From Theocolax elegans (lineage: Eukaryota; Arthropoda; Insecta; Hymenoptera; Cerocephalidae), in NCBI GenBank assembly GCA_026168455.1, contig CM047431.1:16356183-16420182 (forward strand): a stretch of 64,000 nucleotides of DNA. The letters run 5' to 3'. The first letter of the stretch is position 1. The number at the start of each line of letters is the position of its first letter. Below the pieces are notes generated by a model. It was not told the DNA's origin and did no database searches. It worked only from the letters and a program-made list of their open reading frames with translations. The position numbers and the translations under genes are program-made. Shown one piece after another: positions 10,757 to 21,551 of this stretch.

Positions 10757-11137
10757 CTAATCTAGCATGCCTCTTAGCTTGGTGAGGTATGTGTTAATAT
10801 TCTCATTAGGTCCTTGTGTCCTATTTTCAAAAGCTTGCCTGATCTGGCTCTGCGTGTCCTCCATCCCATATTGTAGTCTCAGCGCATCTACAAAATCTAA
10901 ATAATCCTTCCAGCTGCTTTTGTCACGTCTAAACCATTTCCATGCTTCGTCATCTAAGACTGATGGCAAAGCTTTAAATATATCCTGAGTGGAGAGACCA
11001 TAACTTTCTCTACATTCCTCAAGATTTGATAAGAATGTCTCCGGATCATTCTTTTTCGCTCCCTTAATTTGGATATGGTGGCGTGAGAATATCTGTGCTG
11101 TCATTTTTTCTCTTAAAAAATAGCATCTTCTAAGCAT
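10757..11137 (-). pseudogene. gag: Second gypsy Gag, capsid domain
   Basis: A 126-residue frame with a Retrotrans_gag-type capsid core: DPETFLSNLEECRESYGLS, ALPSVLDDEAWKWFRRDK, WKDYLDFVDALRLQYG, and the NRTQGPNENINTYLTKLRGML end. It begins inside the last codons of the upstream frame (ends 11113) and needs a -1 shift, at a T-run near 11117. It ends at a TAG, after which related sequence continues. It is clearly a different gag lineage from the one at 7405-8515. Confidence 0.75.
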
Positions 11138-12486
11138 GTTTCGTACGAGCGGTTATACCTGAATGTTGGATTAAACGTACTTTGCTGCGGCTGTATGTGT
11201 GGGTTATTTGGGATTGAGTACGTTTCATTGTTCTCCTGATGCACTGGTGAACTGCTATGCTGTATATTTTGCTGCTGATTAATTTGCTGAAAGCCGTTTA
11301 TTTCGATTAGTTTGCTGTATAACTGCTGCATTTGCTGTATATGCTGCTCCAATCGTCTGAATTGTTCATCGTATTTAGTTCCAGGCTCTTTGTCATTATT
11401 ATGTGTCTTTTCTCTTGGGACGTTGGGTTCTGCAATTCCCTCGTCTTCCCAATGGACACTCGGTACATTCCTATGTACGCTGCTCAATTGTGTGCTGCTT
11501 CTGGGGTTATGTCTGTTTTCGTGTGCCTGGCTGGCTCTTGACTCCTGGGTCGCTAATTCGGGTTCTGCATTGCTTTGCGGTGGCGTATCTGCTCGGCTGA
11601 CTGGTCTAGGTACGAGTGAAATAGTAGGGGAAAAAGGGCTTGTGCTTCTTGGACGAAAAGCTGATGGTTGGACTGTTTGGGTAGTTCTGAGTCGGGTGTC
11701 TGTATAAATATTGGTACTGTATGTGATAACTCGAGTTGTATATTGGGTAAATGGGTTATCTATTAGATTTTGGTTTGTGGGAGACGAAGGAGCTAATGTG
11801 TGGATGGGATAATAAGAGGTCGAATTTATACTTAACTGTGTCGTCGTTAAGCTTGGTATTGTATTCGTTAGTTCCATCATCGAATTATTGCATACTGGTG
11901 ACGTTGGACTTAATCTATAAGATGTAGATTGTGCTTGAGGACGATTAGCTGCTCTGCTTATTCTTAAATTTTCGTTATTTAATCGCTGCATATTTTCCAC
12001 CGCGTTGCCGTTTTCCCTTACAGCCGATTGCATTTCCGGTAATGATAACAAATTCTCATTACTTATGGAGATTGGATCTCGGTATTGTACTGTTGATTGA
12101 GCGGTTGGCAATTCAATATGAAGCATCCTTCTTGCTTTGCTACTTTTTGCTGGAGCTGCATTTATAGAAATATTGGGAATATTTTCTCTTCCTGAATGTA
12201 TTAGTGACAAATTTGTTTCAATATTCGGGTTAGTCTCGTCTACTGCTGCATTCCAGTCAGCAGACGATGGTCCGGAATTACGTCTGATTTCGTACCTAGC
12301 TAACCTATCTCTTACAATTTTGGAATCCGCGTCTATATTTATTCCGATTTTACTCGCGTATACCGTGATTCTACCATCACTGGTATTATTAATGCTGCGT
12401 CGTATTACACCGGCACCTATTGCTGGTTGTAACACTGATAAATCTTCTCCCAAAATTAAATCAAGATCATCACCGTTGTGAGACAT
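11113..12486 (-). CDS. gag: Second gypsy Gag, Ser/Thr/Gln-rich N-terminal region
   Basis: A 457-residue frame from an ATG. It has no globular domain that I recognise: it is rich in Ser, Thr, Pro, Asn and Gln, with a Gln-rich segment (about residues 375-440) predicted to be partly coiled. Its role as the Gag N-terminus is inferred because the capsid domain follows at once in the next frame. The unusual length of the disordered N-terminus is notable. Confidence 0.55.
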   Translation of the reverse strand: MSHNGDDLDLILGEDLSVLQPAIGAGVIRRSINNTSDGRITVYASKIGINIDADSKIVRDRLARYEIRRNSGPSSADWNAAVDETNPNIETNLSLIHSGRENIPNISINAAPAKSSKARRMLHIELPTAQSTVQYRDPISISNENLLSLPEMQSAVRENGNAVENMQRLNNENLRISRAANRPQAQSTSYRLSPTSPVCNNSMMELTNTIPSLTTTQLSINSTSYYPIHTLAPSSPTNQNLIDNPFTQYTTRVITYSTNIYTDTRLRTTQTVQPSAFRPRSTSPFSPTISLVPRPVSRADTPPQSNAEPELATQESRASQAHENRHNPRSSTQLSSVHRNVPSVHWEDEGIAEPNVPREKTHNNDKEPGTKYDEQFRRLEQHIQQMQQLYSKLIEINGFQQINQQQNIQHSSSPVHQENNETYSIPNNPHIQPQQSTFNPTFRYNRSYETCLEDAIF

Positions 12487-12778
12487 TTTGATTAATTTAC
12501 TGTAGCTTTTTTGTATTAATAATTAAATAAATATTATTACTAATAGCTCTTTTTAGCTCAATTGCAGTGAAATTTCTTAGTTCTTGTTTAATTTAATATC
12601 TAATGTAAAGTAAACACCAAGCAAAAATCAAATAATTAATGAAAAGAAAAAACAATTTTTAAGCTAAGCTAATTAAAACGGAATTACTGTACACTAAGCA
12701 ATCCACGAAAAAAAAAATTATAAACAAGCTTGGTTTATTATAAGCTAGGCAGTACGAGAAAATAAATATAGCGGGAAA

Positions 12779-12820
<42 letters not shown>

Positions 12821-12837
12821 ATAATATATAAATATTT

Positions 12838-12868
<31 letters not shown>

Positions 12869-12979
12869 TCTAAGAATTCAGAATTCAACATATATATATA
12901 TATGTTTTATATATATATGTCATATATATGTTATATATATATGTTATATATATATGTCATATATATATATGTGTGTGTG

Positions 12980-12983
<4 letters not shown>
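12487..12983. repeat. Cluster of microsatellites
   Basis: The spacer holds (TA)n at about 12785-12816, a (CGC)n run at 12837-12866, an AT/ATG-rich run at 12888-12970 and (GT)n at 12971-12982. No gene is seen. Confidence 0.85.
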
Positions 12984-13016
<33 letters not shown>

Positions 13017-14714
13017 CCGAAGAGGTGGAGAAATGCTTAATGCACCATGACTGGAGCCATGCGAGACTCCCCGTGTGTGGGACTCTCCTACCGAAGGATG
13101 TCGATAGGCATACCCACTAAAACTCCACCTCTTTTCTTACCTTTATTCCCCCGCGGAAACCGCCGCAAGGCATTACTTCGCGGGGGGAGGCACGGCTAGA
13201 TTAGCCCACTACTGTTGCTATCGCAACTCCTGTCTCCTCTTCTCTTCTGATGAGACCCAGCCTGTCCACTACGGACGTACAGAGGGTCACTACCGCGTTC
13301 CATCCCTCCTGGGAGTCAAGCAGGCACGCCCCGATGCCCTCAGGGGTGAGGGGACCGCTCCAAGTGACTTGAAACTGGTCCCGTTCCTCCCTGAAACGAG
13401 GACACCATAAGAGGACGTGTTCCACGTCTTCGTCCACCCCTGGACAAGCCGGGCACTCTGCGCTGCCGTAGACCCCTATACGAAATAGGTAGCTACGGAA
13501 GCATCCGTGCCCGGTCAGCACCTGGGTAAGCTGGAAACTGACGAAGCCGTGTTTCCTGCTCGCCCACTCCTGGATCCGCGGGATTATGCGGTAGGTCCAG
13601 CGGCCGTCCCTGGCTGAGTCCCATCTCCGCTGCCACTCCTCTACGGTCCGCAATGACCATCGGTTATGGCAGCGATTCTCTTCTACGCGTCGCCCACCCT
13701 CACGGTGTCTTTCAGCTCTCTCGGCTGCCAGGAGGTCGAAGGGGGCGGTCCCCGCGATCACCGAGAGCGCAATGTCAGATACGGTTCGGTACGCCCGGGC
13801 CACCCTTAGCGCAGCTATCCTGCAGGCTCTCTGACACGGAGCACTAAAGCTCTTGTGCCTGTTCAGGGCATCAGCCCAGATAGGAGCTCCGTATAAAATT
13901 ACGGAGCTCACCACCGAGGCAAGGAGAGACCTTCGCGGTTGCTGGGGTCCCCCGATGTTGGGCATGATGCCCGCCAGCGCACGGGCCACCCTTGCCGCCT
14001 TTGAGCCCGCGTTCGCGAGATGGTGTTTGAACGACAGCCGCGCGTCTAGTGTGACCCCTAAATACTTCAAGGTTTTCACCGACCGTATCCGTTCTTTACC
14101 TACCGTGAAGGTGGCGGTCCTCTCCTTTTTTGTGCAAGAGATGAGCACCGCCTCCGTTTTTTCCGCCGCCAGACTAAGTCCGTGGTCTCTCAACCAAGTG
14201 GCGACCACTTCTATAGAGACGTCTCCGAGATATTCGATCTCTTCGACACTCTTTGCGACCACCACTAGCGCCACGTCGTCCGCGAAAGCCACCATCGAGA
14301 CACCCTCCGGAAGTTGCTGCCTAAGCAGGCCGTCATAGACAACGTTCCAGAGTAGGGGCCCAATGACCGAACCCTGCGGCACGCCTCCCGTGATGTTGTG
14401 GGAGTGCACACCGTCGTCGGTGTCGTAGAGCAGAGTACGGTCAGTCAGGTAACTCGAGGTGACCTCCCTGAGATAGAGTGGCACTTGGAAGTGCTGCAGG
14501 GACAGCATGATGTCGTCCCATCTGGCCGAGTTGAAGGCATTCCGGATGTCCAAGGTGATGATGGCACACATCCGCCTTGCACTCCGACCAGCATTGATGG
14601 CGTTTGTGGCTATGCCAACAACTCTGCCTACAGCATCCATGGTCGATCGACCCTTTCGGAAGCCGAACTGGTTGTCGGAGAGGTCTCCGGCCCGACCGAT
14701 GGCCTCTGCAAGCC
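12984..14714 (-). mobile_element. 5'-truncated R1-clade non-LTR retrotransposon
   Basis: The element runs on the minus strand from a truncation point near 14714 to a 33-base poly(A) tail, seen as T at 12984-13016. Both flanks are (CA/TG)n: 14715-14830 on the 5' side and 12971-12982 on the 3' side. It therefore lies inside a microsatellite. Some R1-clade families (Waldo, Mino) are known to target such repeats. A 3' UTR of about 180 bp follows the ORF. Confidence 0.85.
13201..14714 (-). CDS. R1-clade LINE ORF2, reverse transcriptase C-terminal two thirds
   Basis: Open for about 505 residues to a TAA at 13201. RT motifs appear in order: DNQFGFRKGRSTMDAV, then IITLDIRNAFNSARW (motif A, catalytic Asp), then TGGVPQGSVIGPLLWN (motif B), then VAFADDVALVV (motif C, FADD intact), then LKYLGVTLDARLSFKHH. 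The C-terminus has the R1/TRAS-type pattern LTGHGCFRSYLFRIG followed by a CPACPG...EHVLLWCPRF zinc motif. The endonuclease and the RT N-terminus are missing by 5' truncation. The apparent N-terminus rich in His/Thr is only translated CA repeat. Codon use is GC-rich, unlike its AT-rich surroundings, and the frame is intact, which suggests a fairly recent insertion. Confidence 0.9.
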
Positions 14715-14830
14715 TATGTGTGTGTGTATGTGTGTCTGTGTGTGTTTGTGTGTGTTCGTGCGTGTGTGTGCTTGCGTGTGCGTGTGCGTGTGCGTGCGTG
14801 AGTGTGTGTGTGAGTGTGTGTGTGTGAACA
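14715..14830. repeat. (TG)n microsatellite flanking the LINE
   Basis: An interrupted TG/CG-rich dinucleotide run, the probable insertion target of the R1-clade element. Confidence 0.9.
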
Positions 14831-14914
14831 TACACTTTTCCAAATATCCATATGTGATATATAGAATGGGTTAAAAATTAAATACATTAATTATCGCATT
14901 TTTAAGATAATTCA

Positions 14915-15097
14915 TAACTTTTTACAGAACTGAAGGCCATAAAAATGCTACAGACTATTTGAAAGGTATTGCTCCAAGCTTTCTTTCAAACTTTTGGATA
15001 AAAAATCAATTGTAGCGCATTTACACTTTTTTTAAGTTGAATATTGGCATGTATTTTATATAACATTTACATTGAAATTAGAAATTCTAACCCAGAA
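14915..15097. repeat. Fragment of foldback family A arm
   Basis: Closely resembles part of the arm of the palindromic element at 44695-45690 and the segment at 16558-16750, including the shared 'GGTATTGCTCCAAGCTTTCT' block. Confidence 0.75.
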
Positions 15098-15144
15098 GTG
15101 TGTGTGTGTGTATGTGTGTGCGTATGTGTGTGTACGTGTTATTT

Positions 15145-15585
15145 GTTTTTTCAAGAATAGATAATATATGTATTTTTTCCGTGCGCAAAAAAAAGTTGTG
15201 AATATAACTTGAAAGAATGTGTATTAGTTTACTTATTCCTGATAAAACTCATAAAATAAAAACGAACCTAAAATTTAATGTAATGTTTTTAAAAATATGC
15301 ACAATTTTACGAAGATAAAATAAATATTAATCAAGTATAACATACATTTTTTCAAATAGCTATATGTGGAATATACAATAAATTAAAAATTAATACATTA
15401 ATTATTGCATTTTTAAGATAATTCTATTATAAACAGTAATGGCAAAAGAAAATTCAAATTTTAACAGAGGCAATATAAAATACGAATTACATTTCAAAAA
15501 TTTTTCGAAAATTATTATTTTAGTAGTATTTAATTTAAATATTATTCAAATCAAAATTTAAAAATTGTATGGATATATAAGTAAG
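15145..15585 (+). repeat. Dispersed direct repeat, copy 1
   Basis: Strongly similar to 17628-18092 in the same orientation. It is AT-rich and non-coding. The sequence from 15586 to 16084 is AT-rich with nothing recognisable. Confidence 0.75.
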
Positions 15586-16084
15586 TAGATTACGTATATT
15601 TATATAAAACAATATTTTATATAAACAAGTATGTATTTATTAGGGACAAAAGGTTATTTAAGGAATGCCTTTGTTTATAATAATTAAAATAAATATATGG
15701 GCTCTGTAACTAAAGGGAAAAATAAATTGGATATAATTATGGATTAAAACGCAAATTTTGAAAGAGGGTGCAAATTACGAATTCCGGGAGAAATGGAAGA
15801 AACAGGTTTTTATTTATATACCGCTAAAATGTTATAAATAATTCTTTAAAGCTAATACAAAAATTAATTTAATTAAGAAGAAAGTTTTATTACTCTTAAA
15901 GTACAAAATATTAATGACATATAGAACTCTTGGCGATGACTTAAATAAATTAATTTCAGGAGGTAAAGTTCTATTAAATCCGTTTCAAATAATCTAAAAT
16001 TTTAATAGGTTTTTACTAAATACTACAATTAAGTATATGCACTTTACTATTTTTGGTAAGTTAATTGTTCATTACCATATATAT

Positions 16085-17544
16085 GGGCTATTTCACATCA
16101 GTGGTACGATGAAAATTTGAAATCACTCCAAATTTTGTGAACAGACTGGAAATATCTTCCAGAAGATAGAAAAAAAATTTGAGGTGTTAAAAATAATTTG
16201 CCTAAGAGTTATTTCACCATGAAAAATGGAAATTTTACAATTTTTTAGAGAAATTATTATTTTCAAAGCTATTTATCTCAAAATCTATTGATTTTTTTAA
16301 AAATACATTATAAACAACTTTTGTTCAAAATAATCTTTAGAACTTATCTACTTGGGTTACAATTCCTAATTTTAAAATCTCGAAGAGATAGAACGCCCGG
16401 AAATATTGAATATCAAAAAAAGGCGACCACGCCACAATCGATTTTGATCTAACACCGCTCAAAAGATCACATTTTTTGAACACACAAACACCAAATTTTT
16501 TTAAAAATTTAAATGGGAAATACCATGTTAATTTTTGTGAATTTTTTGTTTTTCTTTAAATTATCATAACTTTTTACAGAATTGAAAGCCATAAAAAGCT
16601 ACAGACTATTTGAAAGGTATTGCTCCAAGCTTTCTTTTAGACTTTTGGATAAAAAAATCAATTGCGGCGAACTTACACTTTTTTAAGTTGAATATTGACA
16701 TGTAGTTTATGTAACATTGACCTTAAGATTAGAAATTCTAACCCAGAAGGATAAATTCTACACATAATTAGCAACGAATGTTTGTATAGTAAAAGTTGAT
16801 AGATTTTGAGTTAAATAGCGATAAACCCAGCCGGTGTTGAAAAAAACTGGATAAAGTTCACTTTTTGAGGTTATAATAACTTTTGAGCTAATAAATTCCA
16901 GTACCTAAAAAATTTTTTCTGTATTCTGCAAAAAAATTGGCAAAGTGTACTCAAAATTTGGTGCATTTTAAAATTTTGATCGGACCACTTTACGTGGAAT
17001 ACGCCATATATATTATATATATATATTACACCTTTGGTGTAAGTTATGTCCTAAAATACGTGAAAATTAGTGATTTTATGAGGTTTATGAGGCATAACTT
17101 ACAACAGCGGTCTTGGCCAATAAGCTAACCCAAGCCATTCGAAAGCTCGCGAAAAATGTGAACTTTTGAGAGGTGTTAGATTAAAATCGATTATGGTGTG
17201 GTAGCCTTTTTTTGATATTCAATATGTCCGGGTGTTCTATTTCTTCGAGATTTTAAAATTAAGAAATGTAACCAGGGTAGATAAGTTCTAAAGATTAACT
17301 TAAACAAAAGTTGTTTGTAATGTTTTTTCAAAAAAATCAACAGATTTTGAGATAAATGGCTTTAAAAATAGAAGTTTTTCTAAAAAATTGAAAAATTTCC
17401 ACTTTTCATGGTCGAATAACTCTTAAGCAAATTATTTTTAACACTTAAATTTTTTTTGTATGTTCTGGAAGATGTTTCCAGCCTGTTCTCAAATTTTGGA
17501 GTGATTTAAAATTTTCATCGTACCACTTGACGTGAAATAGACCC
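16085..17544. mobile_element. Composite foldback element (family B ends around a family A half)
   Basis: The outer ends are inverted repeats of roughly 400 bp (16085 to about 16470, and about 17150 to 17544) beginning GGGCTATTTCAC and ending GTGAAATAGACCC, flanked by TA-rich DNA. The middle (about 16490-17010) is the centre and right half of a family A element, ending CACTTTACGTGGAATACG. The two families share related termini, so they are diverged members of one lineage. No transposase is encoded. Confidence 0.7.
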
Positions 17545-17627
17545 TACATATGTATATATATGTATGTATGTATGTGGGTGTGTGTGCGTGCGGCGTAATA
17601 TTTATATAATATATATATATTTTAAAA

Positions 17628-18092
17628 TTGTTTTTTCAAGAATACATAATATACGTATTTTTTCCGTGCGCAAAAAAAAGTTGTGAACATAACATGAAAG
17701 AATGCGTATTTGTCTACTCATTCTTGATAAAACTCATAAAATTTTTAAACGTATACCCAATAATAATAACGGATCTAAAATGCAATGTAATGCTTTAAAT
17801 ACAGATGCAAAATTGTTTGAAGATTAATAAATATTAATCAAGTATAACAAACACTTTTCCAAATATCCATATGATATATACAATGGGTTAAAAATTAATA
17901 TATTAATTATTGCATTTTTAAGATAATTCTATTATAAACAGTAATGGCAAAAGAAAATTCAAATTTTAACAGTGGCAATATAAAATACGAATTACATTTG
18001 AATAGATTTTCAAAAACTATTAATTTAGGAGCATTTAATTTAAATATTTTTTAAATTAATATTTCAAAATTGTATGGATATATAAGTGTGTA
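17628..18092 (+). repeat. Dispersed direct repeat, copy 2
   Basis: Second copy of the sequence at 15145-15585. The two copies flank the composite foldback element. Confidence 0.75.
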
Positions 18093-18120
18093 GATATTAT
18101 ATTTATCATTGTGAGCCCCG

Positions 18121-18240
18121 CTTTGACGTTATAATATTAATGAAGGATTGAAGTTATAACGTCTTTCGAGGTGCCGGAGGCCTCCGGCACTTCGAATGAG
18201 GTTATAACTTCAATCCTTCATTAATATTATAAGGTCAAAG
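18121..18240. repeat. 120-bp perfect-centre hairpin, copy 1
   Basis: Two 60-base arms with 56 of 60 positions pairing and no loop, centred between 18180 and 18181 in GGAGGCCTCC. A shared leader (18103-18120) and a 30-bp trailer that enters the 16-bp satellite complete the module. The module recurs at 20799-20998. Confidence 0.9.
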
Positions 18241-18270
18241 TGTGCTTTTTTACCCGTGAGGGGTATTTAG

Positions 18271-20106
18271 GTATTTGGGTTATTGGATATTTGGGTTATT
18301 GGATATTTGGGTTATTGGATATTTGGGTTATTGGATATTTGGGTTATTGGATATTTGGGTTATTGGATATTTGGGTTATTGGATATTTGGGTTATTGGAT
18401 ATTTGGGTTATTGGATATTTGGGTTATTGGATATTTGGGTTATTGGATATTTGGGTTATTGGATATTTGGGTTATTGGATATTTGGGTTATTGGATATTT
18501 GGGTTATTGGATATTTGGGTTATTGGATATTTGGGTTATTGGATATTTGGGTTATTGGATATTTGGGTTATTGGATATTTGGGTTATTGGATATTTGGGT
18601 TATTGGATATTTGGGTTATTGGATATTTGGGTTATTGGATATTTGGGTTATTGGATATTTGGGTTATTGGATATTTGGGTTATTGGATATTTGGGTTATT
18701 GGATATTTGGGTTATTGGATATTTGGGTTATTGGATATTTGGGTTATTGGATATTTGGGTTATTGGATATTTGGGTTATTGGATATTTGGGTTATTGGAT
18801 ATTTGGGTTATTGGATATTTGGGTTATTGGATATTTGGGTTATTGGATATTTGGGTTATTGGATATTTGGGTTATTGGATATTTGGGTTATTGGATATTT
18901 GGGTTATTGGATATTTGGGTTATTGGATATTTGGGTTATTGGATATTTGGGTTATTGGATATTTGGGTTATTGGATATTTGGGTTATTGGATATTTGGGT
19001 TATTGGATATTTGGGTTATTGGATATTTGGGTTATTGGATATTTGGGTTATTGGATATTTGGGTTATTGGATATTTGGGTTATTGGATATTTGGGTTATT
19101 GGATATTTGGGTTATTGGATATTTGGGTTATTGGATATTTGGGTTATTGGATATTTGGGTTATTGGATATTTGGGTTATTGGATATTTGGGTTATTGGAT
19201 ATTTGGGTTATTGGATATTTGGGTTATTGGATATTTGGGTTATTGGATATTTGGGTTATTGGATATTTGGGTTATTGGATATTTGGGTTATTGGATATTT
19301 GGGTTATTGGATATTTGGGTTATTGGATATTTGGGTTATTGGATATTTGGGTTATTGGATATTTGGGTTATTGGATATTTGGGTTATTGGATATTTGGGT
19401 TATTGGATATTTGGGTTATTGGATATTTGGGTTATTGGATATTTGGGTTATTGGATATTTGGGTTATTGGATATTTGGGTTATTGGATATTTGGGTTATT
19501 GGATATTTGGGTTATTGGATATTTGGGTTATTGGATATTTGGGTTATTGGATATTTGGGTTATTGGATATTTGGGTTATTGGATATTTGGGTTATTGGAT
19601 ATTTGGGTTATTGGATATTTGGGTTATTGGATATTTGGGTTATTGGATATTTGGGTTATTGGATATTTGGGTTATTGGATATTTGGGTTATTGGATATTT
19701 GGGTTATTGGATATTTGGGTTATTGGATATTTGGGTTATTGGATATTTGGGTTATTGGATATTTGGGTTATTGGATATTTGGGTTATTGGATATTTGGGT
19801 TATTGGATATTTGGGTTATTGGATATTTGGGTTATTGGATATTTGGGTTATTGGATATTTGGGTTATTGGATATTTGGGTTATTGGATATTTGGGTTATT
19901 GGATATTTGGGTTATTGGATATTTGGGTTATTGGATATTTGGGTTATTGGATATTTGGGTTATTGGATATTTGGGTTATTGGATATTTGGGTTATTGGAT
20001 ATTTGGGTTATTGGATATTTGGGTTATTGGATATTTGGGTTATTGGATATTTGGGTTATTGGATATTTGGGTTATTGGATATTTGGGTTATTGGATATTT
20101 GGGTTA
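18271..20106 (+). repeat. 16-bp satellite, about 115 copies
   Basis: The unit is GGATATTTGGGTTATT, repeated over 1,836 bp with no variant that I could find by eye. The plus strand contains no cytosine in the unit. Because 16 is not a multiple of 3 and the unit has no stop codon, all three forward frames stay open for over 600 codons. These are not genes. Confidence 0.97.
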
Positions 20107-20580
20107 GATAATTTATATTATATAACAATATTTAATAATCGTACGTCATTAAATAAATAATTTTTGAAGGTGAATTTCGATATATAACGGTTTAAAATAA
20201 TCCAAAATTTTAATAAGTTGTTAACTAAAATACTACAATTTAGTAAGTATATGTGCTTTACTATTTTTGGTAAGTTAATTTTTCATTAACATTTATAATT
20301 ATTAAAATATAAATTTAAGCTTTATAAGAATTCATATAGTTTAAAATTTACAGTTAACATTTAATATGTCTTTATTTTTTTTTATTATTTTTATTCTGAT
20401 TTCATTACACTAAATTTTGGTAAACTTTTATTTATAAATTATAATAACTATAGCAATACCTCCAAGGTGTTGTGTGAATCTGTTTAATTTTTAAGGTGTC
20501 CATGGTAGTGAAAAAATAATACAATTTAAAACATTATTTTAAATAAATTAATTACGAAAAACCTTTTTCGAAATTAAAAA

Positions 20581-20626
20581 TAGGGGGTTGGCGCGCGAAG
20601 CGCGCAGGGGGGCGAAGCCCCCCTAG
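20581..20626 (+). mobile_element. Helitron 3' terminus
   Basis: Two adjacent GC-rich hairpins, each closed by a GAA loop (20591-20605 and 20607-20623), are followed by CTAG at 20623-20626 and a T. A 3' hairpin plus CTRR before a host T is the hallmark of Helitrons. The 5' end was not found; sequence from 20107 to 20580 is AT-rich without a gene. Confidence 0.65.
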
Positions 20627-20816
20627 TATATATATATATATATATTTATAAATTGATCAATCGGTACTTATGCCGACAAATTCTTACGGGAAATGGGAAT
20701 TGTGCTTACTTTGGGGTAATTATGCCGACGTCAGCATAATTCCACCGAAAATTCAACCATGTATCCTTACTTATGTCGATACACAAAAAATCGGAAAATT
20801 ATCATTGTGAGCCCCG

Positions 20817-20936
20817 CTTTGACGTTATAATATTAATGAAGGATTGAAGTTATAACGTCTTTCGAGGTGCCGGAGGCCTCCGGCACTTCGAATGAGGTTA
20901 TAACTTCAATCCTTCATTAATATTATAAGGTCAAAG
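20817..20936. repeat. 120-bp hairpin, copy 2
   Basis: Identical to the hairpin at 18121-18240, including the same four arm mismatches. It is followed by the same trailer but only about two units of the 16-bp repeat before unrelated sequence begins at 20999. The surroundings (20640-20798 and 20999-21120) show no gene. Confidence 0.9.
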
Positions 20937-21522
20937 TGTGCTTTTTTACCCGTGAGGGGTATTTAGGTATTTGGGTTATTGGATATTTGGGTTATTGGTT
21001 TTTTATGCATTATTCTATCAATTAATATTCTCCCCCTTATATCTGAGTCGTTACATATGTTTTATAACCTCAAAACACCAAGATAACACGTAGTGTCACC
21101 ATAAGTACCGATACTGGTGTTTACATATATATATAAAGAAAGTGTACTTTCTTAAATTTGAATTTGCCGCGCTCGCACGCTGTGCGCGTCAACTGATAAG
21201 GCGTCGTTAGATGGAGCGTGAGATATAGATTGGAGAGAAGATAGATTACGTAACGAGCACATGTCAAAAAGTGAAAAGAGAAATCTTAATGTAAGATAAG
21301 ATATCTTAAATAAAGGATAAGAAGTGTAAAGTAAAGAAAGGATAATTACAAACATTAGTTGTCGTTTCTTTGTTTACAGGTAAGAGTGTAAATAATGTAA
21401 TTAGGTTTGTAAGAAGAAATAAATTTAAGAAAAACTTTGTTTACAGAGAAACAATTGATGTTTAATTTATTTACCCTATCACTATTGAGAATTAACCTTA
21501 TAAAACGACAACTTTGTTTATG

Positions 21523-21551
21523 ATGGCTACTAGACTTCAATTTACCTTTAA
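21523..21551 (+). pseudogene. gag: First codons of gypsy Gag, split by a transposon
   Basis: An ATG at 21523 opens a frame that runs into the TTAA at 21548-21551 and resumes in frame after the second TTAA (24728-24731). The DNA transposon therefore landed about nine codons into gag. Confidence 0.6.

Noticed and set aside
11105..11140. Programmed -1 frameshift between the two Gag frames
   Set aside because: The T-run is there, but the codon phase does not match a standard X-XXY-YYZ slippery heptamer, and homopolymer errors are common in this window.
14398..14874. Plus-strand frames with Cys/Val-rich tails
   Set aside because: Complement of the LINE ORF and of the TG microsatellite.
18271..20106. 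CRISPR-like array
   Set aside because: The repeats are directly adjacent with no spacers, and the DNA is eukaryotic.
18240..20160. Three overlapping frames of 610-625 codons with a 16-residue repeat
   Set aside because: They are the three forward frames of a 16-bp satellite that has no stop codon in any frame. No sign of a real gene.
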